This document shows, piece by piece, positions 1 through 10,566 of a stretch of 64,000 nt of DNA. The stretch lies in the NCBI RefSeq assembly GCF_014158035.1, contig NZ_JACFXW010000001.1:1674001-1738000 (forward strand), in the 5' to 3' direction. Below the pieces are notes generated by a model, which was not told the origin of the DNA, did no database searches, and saw nothing but the letters and a program-made list of their open reading frames with translations. The stretch comes from Rhizobium sp. G21. Lineage in GTDB: Bacteria > Pseudomonadota > Alphaproteobacteria > Rhizobiales > Rhizobiaceae. The translations under genes and the position numbers were made by a program. The stretch's first letter is position 1. The number at the start of each line of letters is the position of its first letter.

Positions 1-660
1 TGCATAACCACGGCCCATGATCGACACTTTCAGCTTGCCCTGTTCGAGATAGATGCGGTTGACGTCGGTGATCTCATATTCGCCGCGCGCCGAGGGTTTG
101 AGATTGGCGGCGATGTCGATGACCGAGGAGTCGTAGAAATAGAGGCCGGTCACCGCCCAGTTGGATTTCGGCGCCGCCGGCTTTTCCTCGATCGAGACGG
201 CCTTCATCTTGTCGTCGAACTCCACCACGCCATAGCGTTCGGGATCGGCGACGTGATAGGCGAAGACATTGCCGCCGGTGAGATCGGCGCGGGCGTCGGC
301 CATCAGTTTCGGCAGGCCGTGGCCGAAGAAGATGTTGTCGCCGAGGATCAGGCAGGAGGGGGACGAGCCGACGAAATCGGCGCCGAGCACGAAGGCCTGG
401 GCGAGGCCATCGGGCTTCTCCTGGACCACATAACTCAGCGAAATACCCCATTGCGAGCCGTCGCCCAGCAATTTCTGGAAATGCGGCATGTCATGCGGGG
501 TCGAGATGATCAGGATCTCGCGGATGCCCGCCAGCATCAGCGTGGTCAGCGGATAATAGATCATCGGCTTGTCATAGACCGGGATCAGCTGCTTGCTGAG
601 CGCCAATGTCATCGGATGCAGACGCGTGCCGCTGCCGCCCGCCAGAATAATGCCCTTCAT
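1..660 (-). CDS. rfbA: Glucose-1-phosphate thymidylyltransferase (partial, C-terminus beyond window)
   Basis: First enzyme of dTDP-L-rhamnose synthesis; it joins dTTP and glucose 1-phosphate to give dTDP-glucose for cell-surface polysaccharide. The nucleotidyltransferase signature [11 protein letters not shown] is at residues 8-18 and the LGDN motif at 106-109. The 220 codons present compare with about 290 for the family, so the last quarter lies off the window. The ATG at 660 begins MKGIILAGG, the usual N-terminus. It sits 41 bp after the rfbD stop and is the last visible gene of the rfbC-rfbB-rfbD-rfbA order. Confidence 0.95.
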   Translation of the reverse strand, partial: MKGIILAGGSGTRLHPMTLALSKQLIPVYDKPMIYYPLTTLMLAGIREILIISTPHDMPHFQKLLGDGSQWGISLSYVVQEKPDGLAQAFVLGADFVGSSPSCLILGDNIFFGHGLPKLMADARADLTGGNVFAYHVADPERYGVVEFDDKMKAVSIEEKPAAPKSNWAVTGLYFYDSSVIDIAANLKPSARGEYEITDVNRIYLEQGKLKVSIMGRGYA

Positions 661-701
661 CGTCTTCCCCTCACACGCATCGGAACACTGATGCGCCCCG
701 A

Positions 702-1589
702 TCAACCCAATAACGTCGCGACCACTTTGGCGGTCGATTGCCGCCACGGCGGCAGCACAATGCCATAGATATGCTGCAGTTTTTCGCCCGACAGCCTGGA
801 ATTGGCCGGGCGCTTCACCGGCGATGGATATTGATCCGAGGTGATCGCCGTCACCGTCACCGGCTTGCGGCCAAAACCTTCGGCGCAGGAAAAGATCTCG
901 CGCGCGAAATCGGCCCAAGTCGCCTCGCCAGACCCGGTGAGATGAAAGACGCCGCGATACGTCTCATCATTGCTTTCGACCATTTTCTGCGCCGCGAGGA
1001 TCATGGCGCGGGCAATGTCTTCAGCCGAGGTCGGGCAACCGAACTGATCGCCGACGACCGAGAGCGCATCGCGCGTTTCGCCGAGCCGCAACATGGTCTT
1101 CAAGAAATTTGCGCCAAAGGGCGAATAGACCCAAGCGGTGCGGAAGATCGCATAGACATCGGTCGCCGCCGCCACCTGGCGCTCGCCCTCGAGCTTCGAG
1201 GCGCCATAGACCGAGGTCGGGCCGGTCGGATCGGTTTCCAGATAGCGCTCGGCCTTCGAACCATCGAAGACATAGTCAGTGGAGAGATGTAGCACAGGCA
1301 CGCCCAAAGCCCTGGCCGCGTGAGCCACCGCGCCGGCGCCGGCGCCGTTGATGGCGAAGGCGGCGTCCTTCTCGGTCTCGGCCTTGTCGACCGCCGTATA
1401 GGCGGCGGCCGAGACGATCGCATCGGGCCGCGCCGCCTTGAGAGCCGGCAGAATAGACGCAGGGTTCTGCAAATCCACGTCAGGGCGGCCCACGGCGATG
1501 ATCTCGACGCCCATGTCAGGGCCGAGCGCGATCATCGAGCGGGCGACCTGCCCCTCCTTGCCGGTGACGGCGATGCGGAGCGGGCTCAC
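702..1589 (-). CDS. rfbD: dTDP-4-dehydrorhamnose reductase
   Basis: Catalyses the last step of dTDP-L-rhamnose synthesis, NAD(P)H-dependent reduction of dTDP-4-keto-rhamnose. The N-terminus ([12 protein letters not shown]) is the Rossmann dinucleotide-binding turn; STDYVFDG and YGASK carry the SDR Tyr/Lys pair. I chose the GTG at 1589, not the upstream ATG at 1658, because it puts the Rossmann motif at the N-terminus and its GTGA overlaps the rfbB stop (TGA at 1588-1586), showing translational coupling. Product 295 residues, normal for the family. Confidence 0.93.
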   Translation of the reverse strand: MSPLRIAVTGKEGQVARSMIALGPDMGVEIIAVGRPDVDLQNPASILPALKAARPDAIVSAAAYTAVDKAETEKDAAFAINGAGAGAVAHAARALGVPVLHLSTDYVFDGSKAERYLETDPTGPTSVYGASKLEGERQVAAATDVYAIFRTAWVYSPFGANFLKTMLRLGETRDALSVVGDQFGCPTSAEDIARAMILAAQKMVESNDETYRGVFHLTGSGEATWADFAREIFSCAEGFGRKPVTVTAITSDQYPSPVKRPANSRLSGEKLQHIYGIVLPPWRQSTAKVVATLLG

Positions 1590-2641
1590 GCCTTTTTCTC
1601 CAGCGTGCCCAGGCGTTCGCCGGAATAAACGCCGTCGCGCAACGGACGCCACCACCATTCATTGTCGAGATACCAGGCGACCGTCTTCTCGATGCCGGTA
1701 TCGAAATTTTCCAGCGCCTTCCAACCGAGCTCGGTTTCCAGTCGCGTCGCATCGATCGCGTAGCGCGCATCGTGACCGGGTCGGTCGGTGACGTATTTGA
1801 TCAGCGCCTCATGCGGCTCAGCCTTGGGCCGCATTTTGTCCATCAGCGCACAGATGCGCTTTACCACGTCGATATTGCGCCGCTCGTTGCGTCCGCCGAC
1901 ATTGTATTTCTCGCCCAGCCGACCTTTCGAGGCGATCAGATGCAGGGCGCGGGCATGATCCTCGACATAGAGCCAGTCGCGGATGTTGACCCGGCCATAG
2001 ACCGGCAGCGGCTTGCCATCGAGCGCGTTGAGAATGATCAACGGGATCAGCTTTTCAGGGAAATGATAAGGGCCGTAATTGTTTGAGCAGTTCGACACCA
2101 CGACCGGCAGGCCATAGGTTCGATGCCAGGCGATGGCCAGATGGTCGCTGGCGGCCTTGGAGGCCGAATAGGGCGAAGACGGATCATAGGGCGTCGTCTC
2201 ATGGAACAGCCCTTCGTCGCCCAGAGAGCCATAGACCTCGTCGGTGGAGACATGCAGGAAGCGGAACGCGTCCTTCTCATCACCATCAAGCCCGCCCCAG
2301 TAACGGCGCGCGGCTTCCAGCAGCATGAAGGTGCCCATCACATTGGTCTGGACGAATTCAGCCGCACCGGTGATGGAGCGATCGACATGGCTTTCGGCAG
2401 CCAGATGCATGATCCGGTCGGGCTTGAAGGAGGCAAAGGCCTCATTCATCGCCTGGCCGTCGCAGATGTCCGCCTTCAGGAAGCGATAGTTGGGCGCGTT
2501 TTCGATGACTTTCAGCGAGGCCTCGTTGCCGGCATAGGTGAGCTTATCGACATTGAGAACGTCGGCGCCGACGTCGCGGACCAGATGGCGGACAAGGGCC
2601 GAACCAATGAAACCGGCGCCGCCGGTGACCAGAATACGCAT
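1586..2641 (-). CDS. rfbB: dTDP-glucose 4,6-dehydratase
   Basis: Converts dTDP-glucose to dTDP-4-keto-6-deoxyglucose, the second step of dTDP-rhamnose synthesis. The protein starts [20 protein letters not shown], an NAD-binding Rossmann fold, and carries STDEVYG (catalytic Thr-Asp-Glu) and YSASKAASD (Tyr-X3-Lys). The ATG at 2641 gives 351 residues, the family's usual size; a longer frame to 2668 only adds nine non-conserved residues. It starts one base after the rfbC stop and overlaps the start of rfbD, so it is inside a tight operon. Confidence 0.95.
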   Translation of the reverse strand: MRILVTGGAGFIGSALVRHLVRDVGADVLNVDKLTYAGNEASLKVIENAPNYRFLKADICDGQAMNEAFASFKPDRIMHLAAESHVDRSITGAAEFVQTNVMGTFMLLEAARRYWGGLDGDEKDAFRFLHVSTDEVYGSLGDEGLFHETTPYDPSSPYSASKAASDHLAIAWHRTYGLPVVVSNCSNNYGPYHFPEKLIPLIILNALDGKPLPVYGRVNIRDWLYVEDHARALHLIASKGRLGEKYNVGGRNERRNIDVVKRICALMDKMRPKAEPHEALIKYVTDRPGHDARYAIDATRLETELGWKALENFDTGIEKTVAWYLDNEWWWRPLRDGVYSGERLGTLEKKA

Positions 2642-2642
2642 G

Positions 2643-3221
2643 TCAGACAGTCTCCCCGGGGGCGGCATAATGGAATGAGGGTGGAAGATCGGCCAGCTTC
2701 GGCTGGACCTTATCCTTGTCCGACAGCACGGCCGCGCTCACGTCGAACGGCCATTCGATGGCGATATCGCCATCGTTCCACAGCAGGCCGCGATCGTCCT
2801 TGGCGCTATAGGGCGCCGTCACTTTGTAGTGCAGAATCGTATCCGGAACCAAGGTCGCAAAGCCATGGGCGAAACCGACGGGAATCCAGAGCTGCGCGCC
2901 GTTCTCGGCGGAAAGCTCCGCGCCCACCCATTGCCCATAGGTCGGCGACCCCACGCGGATGTCAACGGCGACATCGAAAATCGAACCCTGAATGCAACGC
3001 ACCAGCTTTCCTTGGCCGAAGGGCTCCAGCTGGAAATGCAGGCCGCGCACAGTGCCGGGCGTTGCGGAGAGAGATTGATTGTCCTGCACGAAGCTTACAT
3101 CGGCGATGTTGTCGCGAAACCAGGCGTCCTTGAATACTTCCGAGAAGTATCCGCGATGATCGCCGAAGCGGGCAGGCGTGATCTTTACAACATCAGAAAT
3201 AGCTAGACGTTCAAACTGCAT
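2643..3221 (-). CDS. rfbC: dTDP-4-dehydrorhamnose 3,5-epimerase
   Basis: Epimerises dTDP-4-keto-6-deoxyglucose at C3 and C5. Conserved cupin-type motifs are visible: [25 protein letters not shown] (active-site His region) and the C-terminal LLWND. The ATG at 3221 is preceded by an AGGAG Shine-Dalgarno about 9 bp upstream and gives 192 residues (family about 185); the frame stays open upstream to 3452 but that part has no family similarity. First gene of the rhamnose operon, so the promoter should lie just above 3221. Confidence 0.93.
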   Translation of the reverse strand: MQFERLAISDVVKITPARFGDHRGYFSEVFKDAWFRDNIADVSFVQDNQSLSATPGTVRGLHFQLEPFGQGKLVRCIQGSIFDVAVDIRVGSPTYGQWVGAELSAENGAQLWIPVGFAHGFATLVPDTILHYKVTAPYSAKDDRGLLWNDGDIAIEWPFDVSAAVLSDKDKVQPKLADLPPSFHYAAPGETV

Positions 3222-3783
3222 CGACAATCTCCTGATCGAGCTAGCAATATTCGGACTCATCCGATCATTGCAAGTGCATAATGGCGCTTTACGATGAGGA
3301 GGCGACGGTTGGCGACTCCGGATATCACGTCCCTTGGATCGGTTGCTCCCCTGGTCTTGATTTTCGCCCCAGCGACTATCGAACATTTCCTTTGGGACGC
3401 CTGGATCGATCGTCGTCGCTCCAACGAGCGCCTCAAAACGAACCCTCCGCATATGGAGCGTCCGGATTTGAAAACGTATGATAGTTGCGCCCGACGGCCA
3501 CGCCGCTGGGATCGGCGGATCACGAGCAGAGCGCCACTATCCCACCGTTCGACCGCCTTCCGAAGCCGCCTTGGGGAAACCCGTGAGGATCGCCGGCCGC
3601 TCGGGCAGGCGCCCTCTCCCTGATCGACTTCGCAGCGATGACGAAGCGCTGTTTGCCGGATGACATGCCCGAAAGGAAGCCGCCAAATCACCATCAAAGG
3701 GACAATCTTGAAATTTGAGCAACCGATTTGACCGGAGAACTTTTCTCTTCTCCTAATCTTCGAGGTCAATCGAGGACCACGAC
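3222..3783. other. Intergenic region upstream of rfbC
   Basis: About 560 bases with no ORF resembling a known family on either strand. The promoter of the rhamnose operon (minus) should be near its left end, but I could not pick a convincing -35/-10 pair. Short ORFs here have random-looking, arginine-rich translations. Confidence 0.5.
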
Positions 3784-4032
3784 ATATCCAAAATCCTCGG
3801 CGGCGTTCTTGCGATCGGCGTGATGCTGACGGCGGTTGGCGCCGGACATACGCCGCCTCTCGTCCGTTGCGACGTAAAAGGCAATATTCCCCACGATACC
3901 GGCGAGAGAATCTTTCATTCCCTGTGACAACAAAGTTACGCCGCAACCCGCATCAACATGCTTGACGGTGAACGCTGGTTTTGTAGCAAGCAAGCGGCGC
4001 GCGACGCCGCCTGGCGGAAAGCGCTTCGATAA
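3784..4032 (+). pseudogene. Decayed secreted 'sunset'-domain small protein
   Basis: One plus-strand frame reads (ATA)-SKILGGVLAIGVMLTAVGA, a signal-peptide-like N-terminus, then RCDVKGNI, GERIFH, and after an in-frame TGA (3925-3927) YAATRIN and GERWFCS, ending at TAA 4030-4032. These blocks in this order resemble the short secreted proteins named for the 'sunset' domain, where a conserved HxPG motif stands at the TGA. The simplest reading is Gly codon GGA changed to TGA and start ATG changed to ATA. Family assignment is from memory and moderate; the shared frame on both sides of the stop is directly visible. Confidence 0.55.
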
Positions 4033-4132
4033 AAACGCTGGTCAAAAAGCCGCGAACTTGCCTTTAGACGTGATGGATGCTTTTGACGCAAGGCGTCAAG
4101 CGGTACTGCGCGAGAATTCATATTTATTGAAA

Positions 4133-4208
4133 TGGTGCCCGGGACCGGAATCGAACCAGTGACACGCGGATTTTCAATCCGCTGCTCTACCAACTGAGCT
4201 ACCCGGGC
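4133..4208 (-). tRNA. tRNA-Phe (GAA)
   Basis: Reading the minus strand, the acceptor stem GCCCGGG pairs with CCCGGGC, the D arm is AGCTCAGTTGGTAGAGC, the anticodon stem GCGGA/TCCGC encloses loop TTGAAAA with anticodon GAA, and the T arm contains GGTTCGATTCC. The 3' CCA is encoded. 76 nt. The position next to yacG is a common arrangement in this order. Confidence 0.97.
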
Positions 4209-4351
4209 AACGCGCTGTTCGGAGGCTTTCGTCTCCGCCGGAGCTTGGTTTTCTCCGGAAGCGAGCGGGGTTATAACACCTAATTTTTTGGGCGCAACCC
4301 CTATGACAGTTTTTTTCGGTTTTTCGTAAGTGCTTTTAAAAACTGGTATTT

Positions 4352-4564
4352 TCAGCCTTCGTCGCTGCGGGGAAGTCGGTAGTCGTCCTCCGCTTTGGAC
4401 TCGTCCTCCGCCACCGGGATCGCATACGAACCTGAAAGCCAACGCGACAGATCGAGATTGCGGCAACGCTCCGAGCAAAACGGGTAGCAGTCCCGCGTCG
4501 AGGGCCTGTTGCATTCCGGACAGGGGCGCGCCTTGCGCAGCGGCGCGACGTTGGAGGCGGTCAT
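4352..4564 (-). CDS. yacG: DNA gyrase inhibitor / zinc-binding protein YacG
   Basis: Small zinc-ribbon protein of 70 residues. CPECNRPS and [16 protein letters not shown] carry the four Cys ligands (C-X2-C and C-X3-C) and the typical YacG tail follows. Known members bind GyrB and inhibit gyrase. Its ATG at 4564 overlaps the TGA of maf (ATGA), showing translational coupling and fixing the start; the longer frame to 4732 is inside maf and unlike the family. Confidence 0.92.
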   Translation of the reverse strand: MTASNVAPLRKARPCPECNRPSTRDCYPFCSERCRNLDLSRWLSGSYAIPVAEDESKAEDDYRLPRSDEG

Positions 4565-5184
4565 GGCGCGCCCTCGCGCCATTTCTCTAGGAATTCGTAG
4601 CCTTCGCCGATCAGCAACTGCGTGGTCTCGTAGAGCGGCAGGCCGACGACGCCGGTATAGGAGCCGGCGATCTTCTGGACGAAGCTTCCGGCGAAGCCCT
4701 GGATGGCGTAACCGCCCGCTTTGCCGCGCCATTCGCCCGAGTCGATATAAGCCATGATTTCATGCGAGGTCAGGCGCTTGAAGCGCACCTTGGTCTCGAC
4801 CACCTTGATGCGGGCCTGGCCGGCCGGGGTGATCAGGCAGAGGCCGGTATAGACCCAGTGACTGCGGCCCGACAGAAGATGCAGCGAGGCCGAGGCCTCT
4901 TCGACATAGTCGGGCTTGCCGAGAATGCGGCGCCCCACGGCCACCACGGTGTCGGCGGCGAGAATATAGCTGCCGGCCCAGGCCGGGTCGGTGCGCACCG
5001 CCTGGAATGCGGCTTCGGCCTTCTCATGGCAAAGCCGGCGCGCCAGAGAGCGTGGATGCTCGGCGCGTTTGGGGGTTTCGTCGAGATCCATGGGTAAGAG
5101 GCGATCGGGCGTTATGCCCGCCTGCGCCAGAAGATCGAGGCGACGCGGCGAGCCGGACGCCAATATCAGCCGCTGATTGAGCAT
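4561..5184 (-). CDS. maf: Maf family nucleotide pyrophosphatase
   Basis: House-cleaning nucleoside triphosphate pyrophosphatase of the Maf family. Visible motifs: [11 protein letters not shown] at residues 9-19 (P-loop-like), [15 protein letters not shown] with the catalytic acidic residue, and [10 protein letters not shown]. 207 residues, normal length. It follows infA with a 27-bp gap and overlaps yacG by 4 bp, so infA-maf-yacG is probably one transcript. Confidence 0.94.
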   Translation of the reverse strand: MLNQRLILASGSPRRLDLLAQAGITPDRLLPMDLDETPKRAEHPRSLARRLCHEKAEAAFQAVRTDPAWAGSYILAADTVVAVGRRILGKPDYVEEASASLHLLSGRSHWVYTGLCLITPAGQARIKVVETKVRFKRLTSHEIMAYIDSGEWRGKAGGYAIQGFAGSFVQKIAGSYTGVVGLPLYETTQLLIGEGYEFLEKWREGAP

Positions 5185-5211
5185 GACAGGCGTCTCCCCT
5201 GGCGGCCGGGC

Positions 5212-5430
5212 TTACTTGAAGCGATAGGTGATGCGGCCCTTGGTGAGGTCGTAAGGCGTCATTTCCACCAGGACCTTGTCGCCGGCCAGAACGCGGATGC
5301 GGTTCTTGCGCATGCGGCCCGCAGTGTGGGCGATGATTTCATGCTCGTTTTCCAACTTCACGCGGAAAGTGGCGTTGGGGAGCAATTCGGTCACGACGCC
5401 CGGAAATTCCAGTACTTCTTCTTTCGCCAT
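5212..5430 (-). CDS. infA: Translation initiation factor IF-1
   Basis: 72-residue S1/OB-fold protein that occupies the ribosomal A site during initiation. The sequence [18 protein letters not shown], the central [14 protein letters not shown] and the tail [11 protein letters not shown] are diagnostic. The ATG at 5430 gives the universal 72-residue length; the extension to 5505 is not conserved. Confidence 0.97.
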   Translation of the reverse strand: MAKEEVLEFPGVVTELLPNATFRVKLENEHEIIAHTAGRMRKNRIRVLAGDKVLVEMTPYDLTKGRITYRFK

Positions 5431-5581
5431 ATTTGGGTGTGTTCCTAGATGGTTTGGCGGGCGGCAGAGAGCTCGCCCCCTTTGAATTGCGCGGAACCTA
5501 CACAAAAGCTTGGGCTTTGTGAACAGGCCGGGCGGCGGTTTTAGGCCGAAAACGCCTGCGAAGCAAGAAGGCTCAAGGCTT

Positions 5582-6046
5582 TTACTCCGATGCCGGACTT
5601 TTGACCGCGAGCCTGTCGCGGATCAGGCGCGTCAGATGATCCCGGACCTCGCGATAGGCGGTGAGGATCTGCTCACGCGACCCCGTCGTCGCGGTCGGAT
5701 CGGGCGTGGGCCAGTAGATCACATCAGCCGCCCAAGAGCGAGTGAAGTCGAGTGCGGCGTGATGAGCTTCCGGCGCGAGCGTCACGATCAGATCGAAGTA
5801 ATCGTCTTCGAGATCGTCGAGCAGATGCGGCTGGTGCCGACCCAAGGACAGGCCGACCTCGTCGAGCACGATGTCCACGAAGGGATCGCGATCGCCGCGA
5901 CGGACGCCGGCGGAGGCGACATAGACCTGCGGCAGATAGTGGCGGGCGATCGCCTCGGCCATCGGCGAGCGGATGGAGTTCATGCCGCACATGAACAGAA
6001 CAGCGGCGCCCGGTTGTCTCGATGGCGCGGCAGTGTGGCTCTGCAT
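5582..6046 (-). CDS. Low-molecular-weight protein-tyrosine-phosphatase / arsenate-reductase-like protein
   Basis: 154 residues with the CX5R phosphatase loop [13 protein letters not shown] at about residues 20-32 and a late Asp-Pro (WPTPDPTA) in the place of the general-acid loop. The family includes ArsC-type arsenate reductases and Wzb-type tyrosine phosphatases; the sequence does not decide which. It sits between infA and the UPF0262 gene, an arrangement common in rhizobial housekeeping DNA and not next to any ars gene, which favours a phosphatase role. Confidence 0.85.
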   Translation of the reverse strand: MQSHTAAPSRQPGAAVLFMCGMNSIRSPMAEAIARHYLPQVYVASAGVRRGDRDPFVDIVLDEVGLSLGRHQPHLLDDLEDDYFDLIVTLAPEAHHAALDFTRSWAADVIYWPTPDPTATTGSREQILTAYREVRDHLTRLIRDRLAVKSPASE

Positions 6047-6051
6047 CCGGT

Positions 6052-6534
6052 TCAGCCCCGCCAGTAAAGGACGCAGACCAAAGTGAACAGACGACGGGCC
6101 GTATCGAAGTCGATCGCGACCTTGCCCTTCAGCCGGTCTTCCAACGTCTGCGAGCCCTCGTTGTGGATGCCGCGCCGACCCATGTCGATGGCCTCGATCT
6201 GGCTCGGCGAAGCCGATCGGATCGCCTGGTAATAGCTTTCGCAGATCATGAAATAGTCTTTGATGATCCGCTTGAGCGGCGTCAGCGACAGGATATGCGT
6301 CGCCACCGCCTCGCCGCCCTCTGTGGCGATCGCCAACACCAGCTTGTGATCGATGAGGGAAAGCTTGAGCCTGTAGGGACCGCCGGCGTGGCCCTCGGGC
6401 CGGAAGCTGTTTTCTTCCAGCAGGTCGAAAATGGCGACGGCGCGTTCATGCTCGACATCGGGCGTCGAGCGCCCGATCGATTCATCGAGCGTGACATCCG
6501 ATAGTCGAAACGCCCCCGCTCCCGTCATGATCAC
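6052..6534 (-). CDS. UPF0262 family protein
   Basis: 160-residue protein matching the alphaproteobacterial UPF0262 family ([19 protein letters not shown] near the N-terminus, [19 protein letters not shown] in the middle, and the RRGIHNEGS motif). No activity is known. Its start codon overlaps the hisD stop by 4 bp (ATGA) and the phosphatase gene follows after 5 bp, so it is co-transcribed with hisD. Confidence 0.92.
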   Translation of the reverse strand: MIMTGAGAFRLSDVTLDESIGRSTPDVEHERAVAIFDLLEENSFRPEGHAGGPYRLKLSLIDHKLVLAIATEGGEAVATHILSLTPLKRIIKDYFMICESYYQAIRSASPSQIEAIDMGRRGIHNEGSQTLEDRLKGKVAIDFDTARRLFTLVCVLYWRG

Positions 6535-7829
6535 GCCTCGGGATTGAGCCGGATGGCGACGGAGCGCGCATGGGCGTCGAGCCCTTCACATTCCGCCAGC
6601 GCGATGGCGGCCGGCCCCAGCGCCCGCAACGGATCGGCCGTCAATTTGAGGATCGACGAGCGCTTCATGTAATCCAGCACCGACAGGCCGGACGAAAAGC
6701 GCGCCGAACGCGCCGTCGGCAGCACATGGTTCGAGCCGCCGACATAATCGCCGATCACTTCGGGCGTATGACGACCGAGGAAGAAGGCGCCGGCATTGCG
6801 GATGCGGTTCATCAACGCTTCGGGATCGGCGGTGGCGATTTCCAGATGCTCGGCGGCGATGCGATCGGCGATCTCCACGGAGGCGTCGAGATGCGGCACG
6901 AGGATCACGGCGCCGAAATCGCGCCAGGAGGCCTCCGCCGTCTCCGCGCGGCTCAAGCGTTTCAACTGACGCTCGACGGCCGCCGTGACGGCGCGGCCGA
7001 ACTCGGCGTCGTCGGTGACGAGAATGGACTGGGCGCCGGTGTCATGTTCCGCCTGGGCGAGAAGATCGGCGGCGATCCAGTCGGGATCATTGTCCTTGTC
7101 TGCGATGACGAGCACTTCCGAGGGACCGGCGATCATGTCGATGCCGATGGTTCCGAACACCTGCCGCTTGGCGGCGGCGACATAGGCGTTGCCGGGGCCG
7201 GTGACCTTGGCGACGGGCGCGATTGTGGCGGTGCCGTAAGCGAGCGCGGCAATGGCCTGGGCACCGCCGATCCTGTAGATCTCGTCGACGCCGGCGATCC
7301 TGGCCGCGGCAAGCACCGCCGCATTGATCTCCCCGCGCATGGCGGGCACGACCATCACCAGGCGCGGCACGCCGGCGACCTTGGCCGGAATGGCGTTCAT
7401 CAGCACCGAGCTCGGATAGCTGGCGCTGCCGCCGGGCACATAGAGGCCGACAGCCTCGATGGCGGTCCAGCGCGAACCGAGGGTGACGCCGAGCGCGTCC
7501 TCATAGACATCGTCCTTGGGCAACTGGCGGCGGTGATGCTTTTCGATGCGTTCGGCGGCGAGATGCAGGGCGTCTCGAACCTTCGGTTCGATGGCCGCAT
7601 AGGCGGCGTCGAGTTCGTGCGCCTCGACGCGCATGGAGACCTGAGTGAAATCGAGTTGGTCGAAGCGTCGAGAATAATCAGCGAGTGCATCGTCGCCACG
7701 GGCGACGACATCGGCGATGATCGCCTTGACGGTCGCATTCACATCCTCGGAGACTTCCCGTTTCGTGGTCAGGAAGGCGGCGAACCGCGTCTCGAAATCC
7801 TGATCGCTGCTGTCCAGCCAAATCGCCAA
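6531..7829 (-). CDS. hisD: Histidinol dehydrogenase
   Basis: Catalyses the last two steps of histidine synthesis, NAD-dependent oxidation of L-histidinol to histidine, with a zinc ion. Diagnostic stretches: [34 protein letters not shown] and [13 protein letters not shown], which contains zinc and catalytic ligands. 432 residues, full length. Followed by UPF0262 with a 4-bp overlap; upstream, 45 bp away, is the DUF2948 gene. Confidence 0.96.
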   Translation of the reverse strand: MAIWLDSSDQDFETRFAAFLTTKREVSEDVNATVKAIIADVVARGDDALADYSRRFDQLDFTQVSMRVEAHELDAAYAAIEPKVRDALHLAAERIEKHHRRQLPKDDVYEDALGVTLGSRWTAIEAVGLYVPGGSASYPSSVLMNAIPAKVAGVPRLVMVVPAMRGEINAAVLAAARIAGVDEIYRIGGAQAIAALAYGTATIAPVAKVTGPGNAYVAAAKRQVFGTIGIDMIAGPSEVLVIADKDNDPDWIAADLLAQAEHDTGAQSILVTDDAEFGRAVTAAVERQLKRLSRAETAEASWRDFGAVILVPHLDASVEIADRIAAEHLEIATADPEALMNRIRNAGAFFLGRHTPEVIGDYVGGSNHVLPTARSARFSSGLSVLDYMKRSSILKLTADPLRALGPAAIALAECEGLDAHARSVAIRLNPEA

Positions 7830-7874
7830 TGCAATGCCCTCTTCACCCCGCGCCCGGGCCGGTGAGCCCGCGCC

Positions 7875-8312
7875 TCACGCCGCCCCAGGATGCCGGGGCT
7901 TCATGGCGGTTTCCCATGCCCCGCCGGTATCCGCAAGCTGGGCTTCTATGCAGTCCACATGTAGCAGGATCGAACCGCCTCCGGAAAGCACCAGTTCGAC
8001 CGAACCGTCCGGCCCCTCGCCTTCCTTGTCGAAGAGAATGGCCAGAAGCGACAGCACCGTGTCGGACGCCTTGCGGTCGAAGCCGATCGATCGGACCGAT
8101 TTGACCTGCTTGAAACAGAGCGCGGCGCGTCTGCGCTCGAAGCCCTTCTCGCCGCGGTCGCCGGCCTCCCAGGCGAAGCGGTTGGCCGCCAGCATGAAAT
8201 GGCCGGCGCGCGGCTTGAAATCGATGTCGCCGACCTTGAAGACGGCGTCCTGCATCTGCGCCGAGATCACGGTCAGGTCTTCTTCGTCGAGGGCGAGCAG
8301 TTTCAATGTCAT
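7875..8312 (-). CDS. DUF2948 family protein
   Basis: 145-residue protein beginning MTLKLLALDEEDLTVISAQM, with AGHFMLAANRFAWE and a C-terminal segment GGSILLHVDCIEAQL. This matches the alphaproteobacterial DUF2948 family, typically encoded between murA and hisD as here. Function unknown. The ATG at 8312 fits the family N-terminus. Confidence 0.88.
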   Translation of the reverse strand: MTLKLLALDEEDLTVISAQMQDAVFKVGDIDFKPRAGHFMLAANRFAWEAGDRGEKGFERRRAALCFKQVKSVRSIGFDRKASDTVLSLLAILFDKEGEGPDGSVELVLSGGGSILLHVDCIEAQLADTGGAWETAMKPRHPGAA

Positions 8313-8403
8313 GATGTCTGTCCAGTATTGTGGCCCGCATCCTGCGGCGGGCCTCTCTTACTGCCTCAGATAAGAGCGACCCGCCCGCTCCGCAACCGGC
8401 GGA

Positions 8404-9696
8404 TCAATCGCTGATGCGCTCCACCAGCGCGCCGCAGCGCGTAAGCTTCTCTTCCAGCCGTTCGAAGCCGCGATCGAGGTGGTAGACGCGCGACACCATA
8501 GTCTCGCCTTCAGCCGCCAGGCCGGCGATAACCAGCGACACGGAAGCGCGAAGATCGGTCGCCATGACCGGCGCGCCCTTGAGACGCTCGACACCCTCGA
8601 TCCGGGCCGTCTGGCCGTTGAGGGTAATCTTGGCGCCGAGACGGGCCAGTTCCTGCACATGCATGAAGCGGTTTTCGAAGATCGTCTCGGTGATGTGCGC
8701 CGCGCCGTTTGCGCGGGTCATCAGGCCCATGAACTGCGCCTGAAGATCCGTCGGGAAGCCCGGATAAGGGTCGGTGACGATGTCGACCGGCTTGATGCCG
8801 CCGCCATGGCCCACGACGCGGATGCCGCGCTCGGTGGTGGTGATTTCGGCTCCGGCGCGGCGGATCGCCTCGAGCGCGGTTTCGAGATAAGCGGGATTGG
8901 TGTCGACGATCTCGACGTCGCCGCCTGTCATGGCGACGGCCATGGCGTAGGTGCCTGTTTCGATGCGATCCGGCATGACTCGGTGCCGCGCGCCCGAGAG
9001 GGCGGAGACGCCTTCGATGGTGATGGTGGAGGTGCCGGCGCCCGAAATCTTGGCGCCCATGGCGTTCAGGCAATTGGCGAGGTCGACGACTTCCGGCTCG
9101 CGGGCGGCATTGCCGATCACCGTCTCGCCGCGCGCCAGGCTTGCCGCCATCAGCATCACATGCGTCGCGCCGACGGACACTTTCGGGAATGTGTAGCGCG
9201 CGCCGATCAGGCCGCCCTTCGGCGCCGTCGCATTGACATAGCCGCTGTCGATCTCGATCTCGGCGCCGAGCGCCCGCAGGCCCTCTATGAACAGATCGAC
9301 CGGCCGCGTGCCGATGGCGCAGCCGCCGGGCAATGACACGCGCGCCTTGCCTTCACGCGCCAGAAGCGGGCCGATCACCCAGAAGCTCGCACGCATCTTG
9401 GAGACGAGCTCATAAGGCGCAATGACATCGGCCACGGTGCGGCAGGTAAAGTGTACTGTGCGGGCATAGGACCCGTCCTGATGCTCGCGACGGCCGTTGA
9501 CGGAGATGTCGACGCCGTGATTGCCGAGAATGCGGATCAATTGCTCCACATCGGCCAGATGCGGCACATTTTCCAAAGTCAGCGTGTCGCTGGTCATCAG
9601 AGACGCGATCATCAGCGGCAGGGCCGCGTTCTTCGCTCCTGAAATCGGAATGACGCCATTGAGCGGCCGGCCGCCGACGATCCTGATGCGATCCAT
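8404..9696 (-). CDS. murA: UDP-N-acetylglucosamine 1-carboxyvinyltransferase
   Basis: First committed enzyme of peptidoglycan synthesis; transfers enolpyruvate from PEP to UDP-GlcNAc in the cytoplasm. SGAKNAALP (Lys/Asn of the substrate site, residues 19-27) and the loop [12 protein letters not shown] with the active-site Cys (target of fosfomycin) are intact. 430 residues, full length. First gene of the minus-strand run murA, DUF2948, hisD, UPF0262. Confidence 0.97.
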   Translation of the reverse strand: MDRIRIVGGRPLNGVIPISGAKNAALPLMIASLMTSDTLTLENVPHLADVEQLIRILGNHGVDISVNGRREHQDGSYARTVHFTCRTVADVIAPYELVSKMRASFWVIGPLLAREGKARVSLPGGCAIGTRPVDLFIEGLRALGAEIEIDSGYVNATAPKGGLIGARYTFPKVSVGATHVMLMAASLARGETVIGNAAREPEVVDLANCLNAMGAKISGAGTSTITIEGVSALSGARHRVMPDRIETGTYAMAVAMTGGDVEIVDTNPAYLETALEAIRRAGAEITTTERGIRVVGHGGGIKPVDIVTDPYPGFPTDLQAQFMGLMTRANGAAHITETIFENRFMHVQELARLGAKITLNGQTARIEGVERLKGAPVMATDLRASVSLVIAGLAAEGETMVSRVYHLDRGFERLEEKLTRCGALVERISD

Positions 9697-9861
9697 GAAA
9701 TCCTATCCCCTGCGGAGCCGCCTGTTGCGCGCCCGCGAATAAACCTAGGCCCCTTTAGCGGATTGATCCCTGACATTCAAGGAACGCCGCCAAGGGCGGT
9801 TAATCGCGCAAATGGGAGAAAAGTGAGGCGAAGAGTTTGCGTCGCCGGCGCCGGCAAACGG

Positions 9862-10056
9862 TCAGCCTGTTTCGTCGTCAGCCCCTGGCATCAACGCGCC
9901 CGGGCGGACGTCTTCGGCCCCCTGGCGGCGTGCGCGCGCCTGCAGCTTGCGCTTGGCGAGGTTGGCGCGCAGTTCGGCCTTGAGCCTGTCTTCACGCTTC
10001 TGCCGCGGCGCGGCCGGCTGGCGGCGCTTTTCCATGTGATCGTCTTCATTATGCAT
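9862..10056 (-). CDS. Small conserved basic protein (hypothetical)
   Basis: A 64-residue product from the ATG at 10056 (57 from the ATG at 10035; neither has a clear Shine-Dalgarno). The core KREDRLKAELRANLAKRKLQ followed by ARARRQGAED resembles a small hypothetical protein common in Rhizobiales, charged and probably helical, without a known role. It lies between murA and tRNA-Thr. The frame runs on to 10113 but that part looks non-coding. Confidence 0.7.
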   Translation of the reverse strand: MHNEDDHMEKRRQPAAPRQKREDRLKAELRANLAKRKLQARARRQGAEDVRPGALMPGADDETG

Positions 10057-10239
10057 GGTGAACATGTAACGCGGAAAGGCCTGTTCGCCAAGCTTCCGAG
10101 AGCAGGCGGCCAAAAAACTTTCGCAAAATGGAAATCGGCGCTTGCATGCCCCCTGAGTCTATGGCAATAGCCCGCCTACCGGACGACGAACGCGCCGCTT
10201 CGGTTCAAACGCTGAAACATCAAGCGTTTTCATGGTCAT

Positions 10240-10314
10240 GCTGCCGTAGCTCAGTGGTAGAGCACACCCTTGGTAAGGGTGAGGTCGGTGGTTCAATCCC
10301 ACTCGGCAGCACCA
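10240..10314 (+). tRNA. tRNA-Thr (GGT)
   Basis: Acceptor stem GCTGCCG pairs with CGGCAGC, D arm AGCTCAGTGGTAGAGC, anticodon stem CACCC/GGGTG with loop TTGGTAA giving anticodon GGT, T arm GGTTCAATCCC, and encoded CCA at 10312-10314. 75 nt. I looked for a repeated tRNA 3' end that would mark an integrated element and did not see one. Confidence 0.96.
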
Positions 10315-10527
10315 TTTTTCCAGGCGACATATCAGGTTGATTTGATATCCGGGGCGAGGATCGCTGGTCCTCAGGCGAACAAGCGTTCCCGTTCAGCGCC
10401 TTGGATCGGTCAGACTGTCGTCGCACGCCGCGCCAACCCAATTCCGATATTTGCAGATCCGAAGAATGGCACAGTCAAGACTGCTCCGTGCTGTTCGACG
10501 ATCGACAATGCGTCGCCGCAAACGCAA

Positions 10528-10549
10528 AAAGGGGGCCGAAGCCCCCTTT
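10528..10549 (-). terminator. Rho-independent terminator of the first porin gene
   Basis: On the minus strand a 9-bp stem AAAGGGGGC/GCCCCCTTT closes a TTCG tetraloop and runs into TTTTT, 17 bp after the porin stop codon at 10567. A textbook intrinsic terminator. Confidence 0.9.
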
Positions 10550-10566
10550 CCGCAATCCGGATTGGA

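Noticed and set aside
3257..3946. 229-codon minus-strand frame upstream of rfbC
   Set aside because: Arg-rich translation without any motif; it runs opposite the remnant of the secreted protein gene.
4133..10314. Possible integrated element at tRNA-Phe or tRNA-Thr
   Set aside because: No integrase gene, no repeated tRNA 3' end, and the genes between them are conserved housekeeping genes.
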